From CTSoil-075 sp964292325 (lineage in GTDB: Bacteria > Bacillota > Negativicutes > DSM-13327), in contig CAXYVG010000158.1 of NCBI GenBank assembly GCA_964292325.1, positions 1 through 6,280 of the forward strand: a DNA stretch of 6,280 bases, written 5' to 3'. This document shows positions 6,077-6,280 of the stretch, in pieces; position 1 is the first letter of the stretch; the number at the start of each line of letters is the position of its first letter. A model generated the notes under the pieces. That model was not told the origin of the DNA. It saw nothing but the letters and a program-made list of their open reading frames with translations, and did no database searches. A program made the translations under genes and the position numbers.

Positions 6077-6130
6077 AAAAAAGCACTGGCTGGTTTGACC
6101 CCCTTCCAGAATCGGGTCAGACCAGCCAGT
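6077..6130 (-). terminator. Leftward terminator hairpin after copB
   Basis: A 17-pair stem (6085-6101 with 6114-6130, one G-U) encloses a 12-base loop. On the minus strand the stem is followed by GC and six T's (6082-6077), the form of a Rho-independent terminator for transcription coming from the right. On the plus strand no U-run follows, so it should not end the cop transcript efficiently, though it could protect its 3' end. It begins 23 bases after the copB stop. Confidence 0.7.
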
Positions 6131-6170
6131 ATGCTGTATAAGGAAAATCATAGATCGATAAATTTTCGAT

Positions 6171-6212
6171 AAAAACAGGGCTCCCATGCTTTCGATGGAG
6201 AGCCCTGCTTTT
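6171..6212. terminator. Bidirectional Rho-independent terminator of the cop operon
   Basis: CAGGGCTC (6176-6183) pairs with GAGCCCTG (6200-6207). Four more pairs follow after a bulged A (6199), with a 7-base loop (6188-6194). On the plus strand the stem is followed by C and TTTTCTT, terminating the cop operon about 110 bases after copB. On the minus strand it is followed directly by five T's (6175-6171), so it also stops leftward transcription. This fits a convergent gene beyond the right edge. Confidence 0.85.
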
Positions 6213-6280
6213 CTTATGAACCATAACCTTTTTAATCAACGGCTTGGGGCAGAGATTCGATATTTAGTAGTGAAGTACCC

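Noticed and set aside
6154..6170. Small inverted repeat ATCGA / TCGAT between the two terminators
   Set aside because: A five-base A/T-rich stem is expected by chance, and it has no U-tract.
6216..6280. Plus-strand frame from ATG 6216 open to the right edge
   Set aside because: There is no ribosome binding site, and the ATG falls just after the U-tract of the cop terminator. A convergent minus-strand gene is better supported.

Overview
The window carries a complete copper-resistance operon of the CopY/TcrY type. It reads left to right in the order repressor (copY), CPC-type Cu(I) ATPase (copA), a small unrecognised HMA-like cysteine protein, copper chaperone (copZ) and CPH-type ATPase (copB). 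CopY repressors with TACAnnTGTA operators are typical of Lactobacillales (enterococci, lactobacilli, streptococci). The strong GGAGG-type ribosome binding sites, A/T-rich spacers and a Bacillus-type LexA box also point to a low-to-moderate-GC Firmicute. The Y-A-Z-B order is that of the transferable tcrYAZB operon of Enterococcus faecium plasmids and differs from the Y-Z-A-B order of the E. hirae chromosomal cop operon. Mobility is therefore plausible, but no transposase or integrase is visible here.

Layout. Positions 1-54 (minus strand) hold the first 18 codons of an unidentified gene leaving the window on the left. Its promoter (118-147) has a perfect TATAAT and a LexA/SOS box in the spacer. 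The 308 bases between this gene and copY contain two further small palindromes, a plus-strand terminator at 225-258 with no obvious gene to serve, and the cop promoter (279-307). One perfect CopY operator overlaps that promoter and one near-perfect operator lies downstream of it. copY (363-818) and copA (834-3293) are tightly packed, and the HMA-like gene (3311-3562) follows after 17 bases. copZ (3646-3849) comes after a very A/T-rich spacer, and copB (3989-6061) after a 139-base gap with a large stem-loop. Downstream are two hairpins: one is a terminator only for leftward transcription, the other works in both directions. They imply a convergent gene just beyond the right edge.

How the genes work together. 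By analogy with E. hirae and S. pneumoniae, Zn-loaded CopY represses the promoter. Excess Cu(I), delivered by CopZ, displaces the zinc from the CxCx4CxC tail and releases CopY. CopA and CopB then pump copper out of the cytoplasm, and CopZ buffers and shuttles Cu(I). CopB has a His/Met-rich N-terminal tail made of tandem DHSKM units encoded by a 15-base direct repeat. The main unexplained element is the extra small protein between copA and copZ, which has a CFKC motif in an HMA-like fold and a Cys/His-rich tail.
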